A stretch of 46,469 nt of DNA from an uncultured Pseudomonadota bacterium (GTDB taxonomy: Bacteria > Pseudomonadota > Gammaproteobacteria > Steroidobacterales > Steroidobacteraceae), in assembly GCA_903858165.1 (NCBI GenBank), contig CAIOHZ010000040.1:1-46469 (forward strand), read 5' to 3'. The position numbers and the translations under genes were made by a program. How positions within the stretch are numbered: position 1 is the first letter of the stretch; each line of letters begins with the position of its first letter. Below the pieces are notes generated by a model, which saw nothing but the letters and a program-made list of their open reading frames with translations, was not told the origin of the DNA and ran no database searches. Below are positions 17,798 to 26,220 of the stretch, piece after piece.

Positions 17798-19249
17798 CTA
17801 ACTCCGAGGCGCCTCGTCGGCGCCTTCGTCAGAGGACTCGTCGGGCGTATTGCCAGTGGTGTCGTCAGCAGCCTCGACCGCCGCCGCGTCCGCTTCGTCC
17901 GCGAAATCGACTGCCTCGAATACCGCCGTGCTAGCCGGGTCCAGTCCGGCAATCTCGGTGGCGTGCCGTAAGTCTACGTAAATGAGGTCGTGTCGACCGA
18001 GCGCGATGGTGTCGCCATCGTTGAGTTCGTGCCGGCGCACGCGGATACCCTGAATGTGGACACCGTTGGTGCTGTTCAAGTCTTCCACCATGGTGCCGTG
18101 GGCACTGGTGATGATTTGGCAGTGATTGCGGCTGACGAACTTCGAGTCGACGGAGATATCGCTTTCCGTGGCGCGACCAACCACCAAGCGACCAGGCACG
18201 AGCGGATATTCCGCCACGGTGCGTCCGTCGAGATTGAGTAGCAGCTTGGCCAGCGCCGGACGCTCCGGGTCCTTCAGCGGCGTGTCGGTCAACTGGCCCG
18301 GCAGATGCAGCGCCATCGAGCGCAGACGTCCAGTCTGGTTGGGGTCAATGTCTTCTTCCTGCGGGATAGCGTGTTGTCGTTTGCCACCTGCCCGTGCGGC
18401 TTGCTGGCGCAGGTCGCGGATGCGCTGCAGACGCGTGGCGTAGTCCACCCAGCGCAGTTCCTCGATGGCGGACTTCAGTTCGTCCTGCCCGACCGTGTCA
18501 CTGTCTACGGCGAAAGCGCTCATCAGCGCGGTGTCGCAAAGGGTATTCACCAGACGCGGTACGCCGCCTGAGTACTGGAAGATGACCGGGAAGGTTTCGT
18601 CCAGGAAAATCTGCCGGCCACCGGAGCCGGCCACCTGGAGGCGGTGCTCGATGTACGAGCGGGTGTCCTGCGCCGATAGCGGCGTGAGGTGGAAGCGCAG
18701 ACGCACGCGCTGCACCAGCTGAATGAGTTCCGGCGAATCCAGCTTGTCGTTCAGTTCAGGCTGGCCCGCGAGGATGATACGCAGCACCTTGTCGCGCGTG
18801 GTTTCGATGCCCGAGAGCATGCGTACTTCTTCCAGTACGCGGTTCGATAGGTTCTGTGCCTCGTCAATAATCAGCATCACCTTCTTGCCGGCGGTGTACT
18901 GCTCGATGAGGTATTGGTTCAGCGTGGCGATGAGTTCCCCTTTCTTCATGCGGAACGGCTGGAAGCCGAACTGCACGAGCACGGACTGCAGGAACTCGGT
19001 AACGCTGACCTGTGTTTGGTTGACCTGCGCGACGATGACGTCCTTGTCGAGTTCCCGCAGGAAGGTCTCGATGAGGGTGGTCTTGCCGGCACCGATGTCG
19101 CCCGTAATGATGACGAAGCCATCGGTGAACCAGATGGTTGATTCCATATACGCTTTGGCGCGCGCATGGTTTTTCGACAGGAACAAGAACTGCGGGTCCG
19201 GGCTGAGCCGGAACGGCAAGTCGTTCAGTTTGAAGAGTTCAAGATACAT
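17798..19249 (-). CDS. ExeA-like AAA+ ATPase fused to a C-terminal FHA domain
   Basis: A 483-residue two-domain protein. Residues 1-270 match the ExeA/GspA ATPase family: N-terminal YLELFKLNDLPFRLSPDP, Walker A GDIGAGKTT (50-58), Walker B VMLIIDEAQNL (124-134), AGQPEL (161-166), and the winged-helix-like region SGGVPRLVNTLCD. A linker near 280-330 is followed by an FHA domain (about 335-427) with the phosphothreonine-binding GR at 358-359, SRNH (373-376) and NSTNG (392-396). A highly acidic tail of about 50 residues ends it. ExeA ATPases usually drive assembly of envelope machines and carry a peptidoglycan-binding domain; here that part is replaced by FHA and no membrane segment is seen. It follows purK by 9 bases. 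Function unknown; phosphothreonine-dependent control is inferred. Confidence 0.9.
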   Translation of the reverse strand: MYLELFKLNDLPFRLSPDPQFLFLSKNHARAKAYMESTIWFTDGFVIITGDIGAGKTTLIETFLRELDKDVIVAQVNQTQVSVTEFLQSVLVQFGFQPFRMKKGELIATLNQYLIEQYTAGKKVMLIIDEAQNLSNRVLEEVRMLSGIETTRDKVLRIILAGQPELNDKLDSPELIQLVQRVRLRFHLTPLSAQDTRSYIEHRLQVAGSGGRQIFLDETFPVIFQYSGGVPRLVNTLCDTALMSAFAVDSDTVGQDELKSAIEELRWVDYATRLQRIRDLRQQAARAGGKRQHAIPQEEDIDPNQTGRLRSMALHLPGQLTDTPLKDPERPALAKLLLNLDGRTVAEYPLVPGRLVVGRATESDISVDSKFVSRNHCQIITSAHGTMVEDLNSTNGVHIQGIRVRRHELNDGDTIALGRHDLIYVDLRHATEIAGLDPASTAVFEAVDFADEADAAAVEAADDTTGNTPDESSDEGADEAPRS

Positions 19250-19258
19250 GCGCTTTCC

Positions 19259-20392
19259 TCAAGGATGCCGCGGCTTGGCGCGTGCGGTGGCCGCAGGGAC
19301 GCCTTGCAGGGCGCGCGCCGCCTTCAATAGACGTTCGCGTTGTGCGGTGGTGGCTGCCACTACCGTGGCATGCCCGAGCTTGCGGCCCGGGCGGGCGGTT
19401 TTGCCGTAGTCGTGGAAACCTAGGCCCGGGATTGCCAGGGCGTCTTTGGCGCGGGGCATCTTGCCGATGAAGTTCACCATGCCGGCATGGCCAAGCGTGG
19501 CGGTGCTACCCAGTGGCAGGCCGGCAATGGCGCGCACATGGTTCGCGAACTGGCTGGTGGCAGCGCCTTCGATACTCCAGTGCCCCGAGTTGTGCACGCG
19601 GGGTGCCATCTCGTTGGCCAGCAGACGCCCGCCGCGCACGAAATACTCTACCGTGAAGGTGCCCACATAAGCGAAGTGCTCGAGCAGCGCGCTGGTATGG
19701 CGGCGGGCCTGTCGTGACAGTGAGGCATCTATATGCGGCGCACGGGATACCGCCAGAATGCCGCCCACATGCTCGTTGCAGGCCAGTGGATACCAAGCTA
19801 GGTTGCCGGCACGGTCGCGCGTGACCACTTGCGACACCTCTCGCGTGAACTTCACGAAGGCTTCGTAGATGAGTGCCACGCCACCAAGCGCCGTCCAAGC
19901 GGTGTCGAGGTCGGCGGCGGTACGCAGCACGAACTGACCCTTGCCGTCGTAGCCGTCGCGGCGCGTCTTCAGGATGCCGGGCAAGCCGAGGCGTGCTGTT
20001 GCGACGTCGAGATCGCTACGCCGGTCCACGGGGTGAAACCCAGGCGTGGGAATACCGAGGTCGCAGAAGAGGGTTTTTTCGTAGAGGCGGTCTTGCGACA
20101 CCTGCAGGACCTTGGGACCGGGCAACACGCGAGTGTGGCGCGCCACGGCTTTTGCGGCCGCTACTGGGACGTTCTCCCAGTCGTAGGTGACCACATCGAC
20201 CTGACGGGCGAACTGTTCTAGGGCCGCGGCGTCGTCGAAAGCGCCGGTGACGATGGGGCCGACCTGCGCACCAGGCGTGTCCGCCGTGCGGTCGTAGAAC
20301 AAGCAGGAAAGGCCGAGCGGATAAGCCGCCAACGCCATCATCTGGCCAAGTTGGCCAGCACCGAGGATGCCGATTTTCAAGGGGACGCTCAT
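19259..20392 (-). CDS. purK: 5-(carboxyamino)imidazole ribonucleotide synthase
   Basis: ATP-grasp enzyme that carboxylates 5-aminoimidazole ribonucleotide on N5 using ATP and bicarbonate, the step before PurE. The 377-residue product begins with the preATP-grasp motif IGILGAGQLGQMMALAA, contains KTRRDGYDGKGQFVL and the metal-binding end of the ATP-grasp fold (NEMAPRVHNSGHWSIEGA). The ATG at 20392 is chosen because the family N-terminus begins there; the longer frame upstream overlaps purE. It follows purE by 28 bases and precedes the ExeA-FHA gene by 9, so all three are probably on one transcript. Confidence 0.95.
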   Translation of the reverse strand: MSVPLKIGILGAGQLGQMMALAAYPLGLSCLFYDRTADTPGAQVGPIVTGAFDDAAALEQFARQVDVVTYDWENVPVAAAKAVARHTRVLPGPKVLQVSQDRLYEKTLFCDLGIPTPGFHPVDRRSDLDVATARLGLPGILKTRRDGYDGKGQFVLRTAADLDTAWTALGGVALIYEAFVKFTREVSQVVTRDRAGNLAWYPLACNEHVGGILAVSRAPHIDASLSRQARRHTSALLEHFAYVGTFTVEYFVRGGRLLANEMAPRVHNSGHWSIEGAATSQFANHVRAIAGLPLGSTATLGHAGMVNFIGKMPRAKDALAIPGLGFHDYGKTARPGRKLGHATVVAATTAQRERLLKAARALQGVPAATARAKPRHP

Positions 20393-20420
20393 GTCGGGGG
20401 CGTAACCAGCGCGAAAGGGT

Positions 20421-20912
20421 TCAAGGCAGGCGCGGGTCGGGGCGGTCCAGAACCTTGGCGGTCTGCGCTGCGCGCAAGGCGTCGAGGCGCTCGCCATACT
20501 CCGGATACTTATTCGCAAGAATGGCAGCGGCGAGCAGCGCGGCATTGGTGGCGCCGGCCTGACCGATGGCGAGTGTACCCACGGGTATACCGGCCGGCAT
20601 CTGCACGATAGACAGCAGCGAATCCATGCCGTTCAGGGCCTTGGATTGGACCGGTACGCCCAGCACGGGCAGCGAAGTTTTGGCAGCAACCATACCGGGC
20701 AGATGGGCGGCACCACCGGCACCGGCGATGATGACTTCGAGGCCGCGGCTACGCGCGCTCGAGGCGTACTCAAATAGCAAGTCGGGCGTACGGTGCGCCG
20801 AGACGACGCGTACTTCGTGGGGAACGCCCAAAGCTTCCAGGGAAGCGGCAGCGTGCTGCAGCGTTTCCCAGTCGGAAGTGGAGCCCATGATGAGGCCGAC
20901 CAGTGGTTTCAT
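20421..20912 (-). CDS. purE: N5-carboxyaminoimidazole ribonucleotide mutase
   Basis: Class I PurE, which moves the carboxylate from N5 to C4 of the imidazole ring in de novo purine synthesis. The 163-residue protein shows [11 protein letters not shown] at the N-terminus, VVSAHRTPD (catalytic His), [13 protein letters not shown] and [20 protein letters not shown]. The ATG at 20912 fits the family start. It has no Shine-Dalgarno; instead TATATT lies exactly six bases before the ATG, which suggests a leaderless mRNA. purK follows in the same direction. Confidence 0.96.
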   Translation of the reverse strand: MKPLVGLIMGSTSDWETLQHAAASLEALGVPHEVRVVSAHRTPDLLFEYASSARSRGLEVIIAGAGGAAHLPGMVAAKTSLPVLGVPVQSKALNGMDSLLSIVQMPAGIPVGTLAIGQAGATNAALLAAAILANKYPEYGERLDALRAAQTAKVLDRPDPRLP

Positions 20913-20918
20913 CGAAGA

Positions 20919-20924
20919 AATATA
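20919..20924 (-). promoter_or_regulatory. -10 box placing the purE transcription start at its ATG (leaderless candidate)
   Basis: TATATT on the minus strand, then six bases (TCTTCG), then ATG. A start 7 bases past the -10 would be the A of the start codon. No convincing -35 is seen. Confidence 0.45.
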
Positions 20925-21020
20925 CCACGCAGGGTGTGGTTTCCCTGTGATGCGTGCCGCAGTCGTGGCCGTGAAACCCGGGCCGCGCCCACCCCTCAAG
21001 GGGCAGGGCTGCGGACCGGT

Positions 21021-21584
21021 TCACAGGTTCGGCGGCAGCTCTCGCAGGTAGCGGAACAAGGCGCGCGCGGCGGCCGGCGCGCGGCCTGAAGTGGTTTCGC
21101 GGGAGGCTTCCGCCACCAGACGACGCACGTGGTCGAGGTCCGCCTGAGGCATGACGGGCCCGAGGGCCACCACGGCTTCCTCGCCCTCTACCAGCAGGCG
21201 GTCACGCCATTGCTCGAGGCGGTGGAAGACGCGCGAGGCGGTATCGCGAGAATCGCGGCGGGCGTTAATGGCGGCGGCGATGGGCTCCACGTCTAGGTTT
21301 CGCATCAGCTTGCCGATGAGCTGCTTCTGGCGGTACAGCCCGCCGTGCGCGGTGATTCTTTGTGCCAGAGAGACGGCATCGAATAGTGATTCGGGCAAGG
21401 GCAGGGCGGCCAGTTCCGCAGGCTTCAGGGCAATGAGCGACTCGCCTAGTTCCTGTAAACGGTCTGCGTCGCGCTTGCGCTGGCTTTTGCTGGGGCCCCA
21501 TTCCTCGTGTTCGGCGGCGCGTGCGGCGCGTTCCTCTTCGGAGAGTTGTGGCGGCAGCCGGCCGGTCGAATGTCTTTTACCCAT
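21021..21584 (-). CDS. yjgA: YjgA/DarP-family (DUF615) ribosome-associated protein
   Basis: A 187-residue highly charged, helical cytoplasmic protein of the DUF615 family, which in E. coli (YjgA/DarP) associates with the large ribosomal subunit during its assembly. Family features are the PSKSQRKRDADRLQELG segment near 31-48, the RQKQLIGKLMRNLD block, and the C-terminal RALFRYLREL. It is divergent from pmbA with only 37 bases between the start codons, the classic gammaproteobacterial arrangement. The ATG lacks a Shine-Dalgarno and has TATCAT exactly six bases upstream. Confidence 0.93.
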   Translation of the reverse strand: MGKRHSTGRLPPQLSEEERAARAAEHEEWGPSKSQRKRDADRLQELGESLIALKPAELAALPLPESLFDAVSLAQRITAHGGLYRQKQLIGKLMRNLDVEPIAAAINARRDSRDTASRVFHRLEQWRDRLLVEGEEAVVALGPVMPQADLDHVRRLVAEASRETTSGRAPAAARALFRYLRELPPNL

Positions 21585-21590
21585 GCACAG

Positions 21591-21596
21591 ATGATA
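21591..21596 (-). promoter_or_regulatory. -10 box for yjgA (leaderless candidate)
   Basis: TATCAT on the minus strand followed by six bases (CTGTGC) and the yjgA ATG. No Shine-Dalgarno is present between them and the -35 position shows no TTGACA-like hexamer. Confidence 0.4.
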
Positions 21597-21609
21597 CCAG
21601 TCGCCCTGC

Positions 21610-21615
21610 TAGACT
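21610..21615 (+). promoter_or_regulatory. -10 box for pmbA (leaderless candidate)
   Basis: TAGACT followed by six bases (CGGCAC) and the pmbA ATG. This box and the yjgA box face away from each other within 37 bases. Confidence 0.4.
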
Positions 21616-21621
21616 CGGCAC

Positions 21622-23019
21622 ATGACCGAAGTCAATGTTGCTGCCGGCTTGGCCGGACGGGGTGGAGCTGCCGCAGGCGGCTCTGGCGTTTCGCTGCCTG
21701 CCAATGTGCGCGAACTTGAAGACGTGGTGGCGCGTGCCTTGGAAGTAGCGCGCGCTGCAGGGGCCACTGGTGCCGAAATCGGGCTGGCCGTGGATGCCGG
21801 CTTGTCGGTGTCCGTGCGCTTGGGAGAAGTGGAGTCGCTGGAATACCAGCGCGACCGCGGCCTCGGCGTCACCGTTTATGTCGGCCAGCACAAGGGTTCG
21901 GCCAGCACCGGCGACCTGTCACCTGAAGCGGTGGCGGAAACCGTTCGCAAGGCAGTCTCCATTGCCTCGTTCACCGCAGCGGACCCTTGTGCTGGGTTGC
22001 CGGACGTTGGCGATATGGCGGTCGCCATTCCTGATTTAGATCTCGCCCATCTGTGGCCCGTCTCCGCCGAGGAAGCCGTAGAAATTGCGCGACGCTGCGA
22101 GGCGGCGGCGCTAGCGGTGGACGCGCGCTTGGTGAATTCGGAAGGCGGCTCCGTGAGCACGCATGCTGGCCTGCGCGTGTTTGGCAACTCGCATGGCTTC
22201 CTGGCCAGTTACCCGGGCACGCACCATAGCGTCAGTTGTTCGGTTCTCGGGCAGCAGGGCGAGGACATGCAACGGGACTACTGGTACACCACTGCGCGCG
22301 ATTGGCGCGCCTTGGAAGAGGCCGAGGCCGTGGGTCGGGTGGCCGGTGAGCGCACGGTACGTCGTTTAGGTGCGCGGCGTCTGGCGACCTGCAAGGCGCC
22401 GGTGCTTTATGTGCCGGAACTCGCGCGTGGACTCGTCGGTCATTTCCTCAGCGCCATTCGCGGGGGTTCGCAGTACCGCGAAAGCAGCTTCCTGCTCGGG
22501 GCGGCAGGCGAGACGCTGTTCCCGTCGTTCGTGCAGTTGTCAGAAAGGCCGCACTTGCCGGGTGCCTTGGGCAGCGCGCCGTTCGATGCGGAAGGCGTGG
22601 CCACGCAGGACCGCGAGTGGGTTCGCGATGGGGTTCTGCAGGGCTATATCCTCGACACCTACAGCGCGCGCCGCCTGAACTTGCGCACCACCGGTAATGC
22701 CGGTGGCACGCACAATCTGCGCGTGGCGCCCGGCACTGCGAATCTGGAAGCGTTGTTGCGGCAGATGGACCGCGGTCTCATGGTCACGGAACTGCTGGGG
22801 CAGGGCGTGAATGGGGTTACTGGCGACTATTCGCGCGGCGCCTCCGGCTTCTGGGTGGAAGGCGGAGAGATTGCCTTCCCGGTGCATGAAGTGACTATCG
22901 CGGGGAACTTGCGCGAGATGTACCAGCGCGTGGTGGCCATCGGTGCGGATGTCGATCTGCGCGGTAGCTTGCAGACCGGCAGCTGGTTGCTCGACGAGAT
23001 GACTATCGCGGGGGAGTAG
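21622..23019 (+). CDS. pmbA: PmbA, TldD/PmbA-family metalloprotease subunit
   Basis: Also called TldE. With TldD it forms a cytoplasmic heterodimer that degrades unfolded peptides and processes some modified peptides (microcin B17, CcdA in E. coli). The 465-residue protein carries an extra Gly/Ala-rich N-terminus of about 25 residues, then EIGLAVDAGLSVSVRLGEVESLEY..RDRGLGVTVYVG, the ASTGDLSPEAV block, and the C-terminal TGDYSRGASGFWVEGGEI. The catalytic zinc site of this family is in TldD, which is not encoded in this window. The 3' end overlaps the convergent YihY-like gene by 17 bases. Its promoter seems to place the transcript start at the ATG. Confidence 0.95.
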   Translation: MTEVNVAAGLAGRGGAAAGGSGVSLPANVRELEDVVARALEVARAAGATGAEIGLAVDAGLSVSVRLGEVESLEYQRDRGLGVTVYVGQHKGSASTGDLSPEAVAETVRKAVSIASFTAADPCAGLPDVGDMAVAIPDLDLAHLWPVSAEEAVEIARRCEAAALAVDARLVNSEGGSVSTHAGLRVFGNSHGFLASYPGTHHSVSCSVLGQQGEDMQRDYWYTTARDWRALEEAEAVGRVAGERTVRRLGARRLATCKAPVLYVPELARGLVGHFLSAIRGGSQYRESSFLLGAAGETLFPSFVQLSERPHLPGALGSAPFDAEGVATQDREWVRDGVLQGYILDTYSARRLNLRTTGNAGGTHNLRVAPGTANLEALLRQMDRGLMVTELLGQGVNGVTGDYSRGASGFWVEGGEIAFPVHEVTIAGNLREMYQRVVAIGADVDLRGSLQTGSWLLDEMTIAGE

Positions 23020-24379
23020 CGGCTGCGTCTGCGCTGTCGCCTGCGGCGTCGCCGGCCACCTCCTCGGCGCGGCTCAGTTCCAGCAGTTCCCGCAAGGTGC
23101 GCTGGTCCAGCGCGCGCTCCACGGCTTCCTCGACCGCATCGGCGAAGCGGTCGGCGGCGGGTAGCGTGTGTGCCTTGTGCAGGAGTCGTTCGTCCTCCTG
23201 ACGCCCGAGTCGCACAGCGGTCAGTGCATCCTGCAGGCGCAGTTGCCCCAAATCGCGCGCGGGTAACAGACGGTCGTCGTCCGTTGCTACGATGATTTGG
23301 TGTTCCACCAAAGCGTCGATGACCGGTGCCAGCACGCTGCCCGGCACGTCAAAGCGTTCGGCCAAGTCCATGGCGCGCCAGCCGCGGCCTTTACCGCGGC
23401 CCTGCAAAAAGGCTTCTGCCACCAGCCACAACGTCGATAGGGCCAGCCGTTCTTGCAAGCGGGCGGTCGGACGCAGTTCCAGGTTCCCATGACGCAAGTC
23501 ACTGGGGTGCTGCAGGTAGAAGGAAAGCTGCGCGCCGAGTAGCAGGATGAGCCAGTTCAGCCACAGCCAGCCCAGTACCAGCAGCACCAGCGCGAAGCCG
23601 GCGTAGATGGCGAGCATCTGGGTGGAATAGGCAGCAAGCCGCGCGAAGGCGGTGCCGCACGCGCTCCATGCTGCACCGGCCAGTAGTGCACCGACTAGCG
23701 CATGGCGCCAGCGAATGCGCGTGTTCGGCAGCCACTGGTAGACGGCGGTAAGTACTGCCGTGACCACCACGAAGGGTTCCGCTGCCACCAAACCGTGATG
23801 CAGCACCACTGTCCATGAGGAATGCGCCCAAGCTTGCCATGGCAAGGCGTTGTCGATGGCGGAGAACAGGCCCAGCAAGGTCACGAGCAGCACGGGCCCG
23901 AGCACGATGATGCCGAAGTAGTCGCTGAGGCGGCGCGCCAGACTGCGTGGGCGCTCCACGCGCCAGATCCAGTTCAGGGCCTCTTCAATCTTCTGCACGG
24001 TGCCAGTGACGGTCCAGACCAGCAGGGCGAGCCCGAGGCTGCCGAGCACGCCACCTTGCGTGCGCTCCACAAAGCCCATCACCTGCGCGGTCAGGCCGGT
24101 GGCTTGCTTGCCCAGTGGACGGAAGAATTCATAGAGCAAGGGTTCGAGGTCGCGATGGAACCCCAGCCCCTTCAAAACGGCAAAGCTGAAGGCGATGAGC
24201 GGAATGATGGACAGCAGTGTGGAGAACACCAGCCCGGTGGCACGCAGGTTCAGATCGCCGCGGAGTAGGTCGCGCACGAGTGCGTAGGGGTAGCGCAGCA
24301 GACGACGCAGCCAGTCCAAGGGGCGTCGCGAATCCCGAGGGAAGTCGAACAGGAGGGTGTCGAGAGTGAAGCGCCGCAT
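23003..24379 (-). CDS. YihY/virulence-factor-BrkB family inner-membrane protein
   Basis: A 458-residue protein whose first ~300 residues contain about six hydrophobic membrane segments, with family signatures ATGLVFSTLLSIIPLIAF, WTVTGTVQKIEEALNWIWRV and the C-terminal membrane block ending LLLGAQLSFYLQHP. The last ~150 residues are soluble and contain a winged-helix-like stretch (MDLAERFDVPGSVLAPVIDALVEHQII) and an acidic/Ala-rich tail. Despite the old ribonuclease BN name, the family is not an RNase; its role is unsettled. I chose ATG 24379 because the protein start MRRFTLDTLLFD is more sensible than the Met 16 codons upstream; no Shine-Dalgarno is visible. Confidence 0.9.
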   Translation of the reverse strand: MRRFTLDTLLFDFPRDSRRPLDWLRRLLRYPYALVRDLLRGDLNLRATGLVFSTLLSIIPLIAFSFAVLKGLGFHRDLEPLLYEFFRPLGKQATGLTAQVMGFVERTQGGVLGSLGLALLVWTVTGTVQKIEEALNWIWRVERPRSLARRLSDYFGIIVLGPVLLVTLLGLFSAIDNALPWQAWAHSSWTVVLHHGLVAAEPFVVVTAVLTAVYQWLPNTRIRWRHALVGALLAGAAWSACGTAFARLAAYSTQMLAIYAGFALVLLVLGWLWLNWLILLLGAQLSFYLQHPSDLRHGNLELRPTARLQERLALSTLWLVAEAFLQGRGKGRGWRAMDLAERFDVPGSVLAPVIDALVEHQIIVATDDDRLLPARDLGQLRLQDALTAVRLGRQEDERLLHKAHTLPAADRFADAVEEAVERALDQRTLRELLELSRAEEVAGDAAGDSADAAATPPR

Positions 24380-24434
24380 GCCGCTAGGGTGCCCGCGCGT
24401 GGCACCGACTGCAAGGCGGTGGCACACTGGGCGT

Positions 24435-25238
24435 ATGACAACTGGCTACCCTGAACGCATTGTTTGCCTCACCGAGGAAACGACCGAAACCCTTTACCTG
24501 CTGGGCGAGGAGTGGCGCATCGTCGGCATCTCCGGGTTCACGGTGCGCCCACCGCGGGCGCGCAAGGAAAAACCCAAGGTCTCGGCGTTCCTGAGCGCAA
24601 AAATTGATCGCATCCTCGAGCTGCAGCCCGATCTCGTGCTCGGCTTTTCCGATCTGCAGGCGGACATTGCGGCCACGCTGGTGCGGCACGGCATTGAGGT
24701 CCACGTCTTCAACCACCGCAGCATCGCGGAGATCTTCCGCATGATGCGCACGCTGGGCGGCATGATTGGCTGCGAGGCCAAGGCGCAGGCGCTTTGTGCG
24801 AGGCTTGAAGCTGAGGTGGAAGCGGTGCGGCTGGCGGGCCTCGCGCTACCGCGTCGGCCACGGGTTTACTTCGAGGAATGGGACGAACCGCAGATTTCCG
24901 CTATCCGCTGGGTGTCGGAACTGGTGGCGGTGGCCGGTGGCGAGGATATTTTTCCGGAACTGGCAGTACAGTCGCTCGGCAAAGATCGCATCATCGCGGA
25001 CCCGCTCGAAGTACCACGCCGCGCGCCCGAGGTCATTCTCGGCAGTTGGTGCGGCAAAAAGTTTCAGCCGGCCAGCGTGGCCGCACGTCCCGGTTGGGAA
25101 GCGGTGCCGGCCATACAACGCGGCCACCTGTATGAAGTGAAGAGTCCCATCATCTTGCAGCCCGGGCCCGCGGCCCTCACGGAAGGACTGCAGGTGCTGC
25201 ATCGGTACATTGCGCGCGTGGCGCAAGAGCCCGCCTGA
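24435..25238 (+). CDS. BtuF-like cobalamin-binding protein fold, no signal peptide
   Basis: A 267-residue protein of the periplasmic-binding class III fold, as in vitamin B12 and siderophore binding proteins: ERIVCLTEETTETLYLLGEEWRIVGIS at the start, then ELQPDLVLGFSDLQADIAATL and FNHRSIAEIFRMMRTLG, and FEEWDEPQISAIRWVSELVAVAGGEDIF. It lacks a signal peptide: the first residues go straight into the first beta strand, and no credible upstream start adds one. It therefore looks cytoplasmic. No ABC permease or ATPase genes are nearby. Annotated relatives are called cobalamin-binding proteins; ligand and purpose here are unproved. The start is preceded by CACACT and six bases, with no Shine-Dalgarno. 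Confidence 0.85.
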   Translation: MTTGYPERIVCLTEETTETLYLLGEEWRIVGISGFTVRPPRARKEKPKVSAFLSAKIDRILELQPDLVLGFSDLQADIAATLVRHGIEVHVFNHRSIAEIFRMMRTLGGMIGCEAKAQALCARLEAEVEAVRLAGLALPRRPRVYFEEWDEPQISAIRWVSELVAVAGGEDIFPELAVQSLGKDRIIADPLEVPRRAPEVILGSWCGKKFQPASVAARPGWEAVPAIQRGHLYEVKSPIILQPGPAALTEGLQVLHRYIARVAQEPA

Positions 25239-25271
25239 GGTCCCGCGCGCCTCGTTCCTGCGCGGCAGCGC

Positions 25272-26174
25272 TCAGGTGGTTAATAGGCGCAGGGCCTCGG
25301 CGTATTTGACCGCCGTACGTGCGATGACTTCCGGTGGCAACTGCGGCCCCGGCGCGCGCTTGTTCCAGTCGAGCGTTTCCAGATAGTCGCGTACGAACTG
25401 CTTGTCGAACGACGGCGGGCTGGTGCCTGGTGCGTAGCTGGCCACGGGCCAGAAGCGCGAAGAGTCCGGCGTCAGCGCTTCGTCGATGAGCACCAAGCGC
25501 CCCGCTTGGTCCAAGCCGAACTCGAACTTGGTGTCCGCGATGATGATGCCGCGCTCCAGTGCATAGGCCGCAGCATACTCGTAGAGTTTCAGCGCCGTGC
25601 TGCGCACCTGCTCAGCGAGCTCTTGCCCGAGCAACTCCACCACACGCCCATAGGCGATGTTTTCGTCGTGGTCACCTACGGCCGCCTTGGTGGCGGGCGT
25701 GAAGATGGGTTCGGGGAGACGGTCCGCCAGGCGCAAACCGGCGGGCAGCGGCACGCCACACACTTCGCCGGTCTTCTGGTAGTCCTTCCAGCCGGAGCCG
25801 ATGAGGTAACCACGCACCACCGCCTCAATGGGCAGCGCGCGCAGCTTGCGCACCACGGTGGCACGGCCAGCCAGTACCGCACGTTGGCCGGCGTCCGGCA
25901 CCACGGTTTCCAGCGGCAATTCAGGCGCCAGATGGTTGCCGATAATGTGCGTGGTACGCGCAAACCAGAAATTCGCCACTTCCGTGAGCACTTGCCCCTT
26001 GCCGGGGATGGGGTTGGGCAGAATCACGTCGAACGCCGAGAGGCGGTCGGTGGTGACGATGAGCAGGTGGTCGGCATCCGCCTCGTAGACGTCGCGCACC
26101 TTGCCGCGGTGGAGCAGCTTCAGGTGGGGGAGTTCCGATTCGAACAAAGCGGACTGGGTAGAGCAGGAGGACAT
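25272..26174 (-). CDS. purC: phosphoribosylaminoimidazole-succinocarboxamide (SAICAR) synthase
   Basis: Condenses CAIR with aspartate using ATP, the purine step after PurE. At 300 residues it is the longer, yeast-like form rather than the ~237-residue E. coli form. Visible: [14 protein letters not shown] (glycine-rich ATP loop), [53 protein letters not shown] and [15 protein letters not shown]. The ATG at 26174 gives the usual N-terminus ([18 protein letters not shown]) but lacks a clear Shine-Dalgarno. It is divergent from the DnaJ-domain gene with 46 bases between starts and is not linked to purEK. Confidence 0.95.
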   Translation of the reverse strand: MSSCSTQSALFESELPHLKLLHRGKVRDVYEADADHLLIVTTDRLSAFDVILPNPIPGKGQVLTEVANFWFARTTHIIGNHLAPELPLETVVPDAGQRAVLAGRATVVRKLRALPIEAVVRGYLIGSGWKDYQKTGEVCGVPLPAGLRLADRLPEPIFTPATKAAVGDHDENIAYGRVVELLGQELAEQVRSTALKLYEYAAAYALERGIIIADTKFEFGLDQAGRLVLIDEALTPDSSRFWPVASYAPGTSPPSFDKQFVRDYLETLDWNKRAPGPQLPPEVIARTAVKYAEALRLLTT

Positions 26175-26220
26175 GTCAGGTACCGGGTAGAGCTTTACAG
26201 AGCCTGCTAACCTATTCCGG

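Noticed and set aside
24400-24415. Sigma-54 promoter before the BtuF-like gene (TGGCAC followed by TGCA)
   Set aside because: The GG to GC spacing is 8 instead of the required 10 bases.
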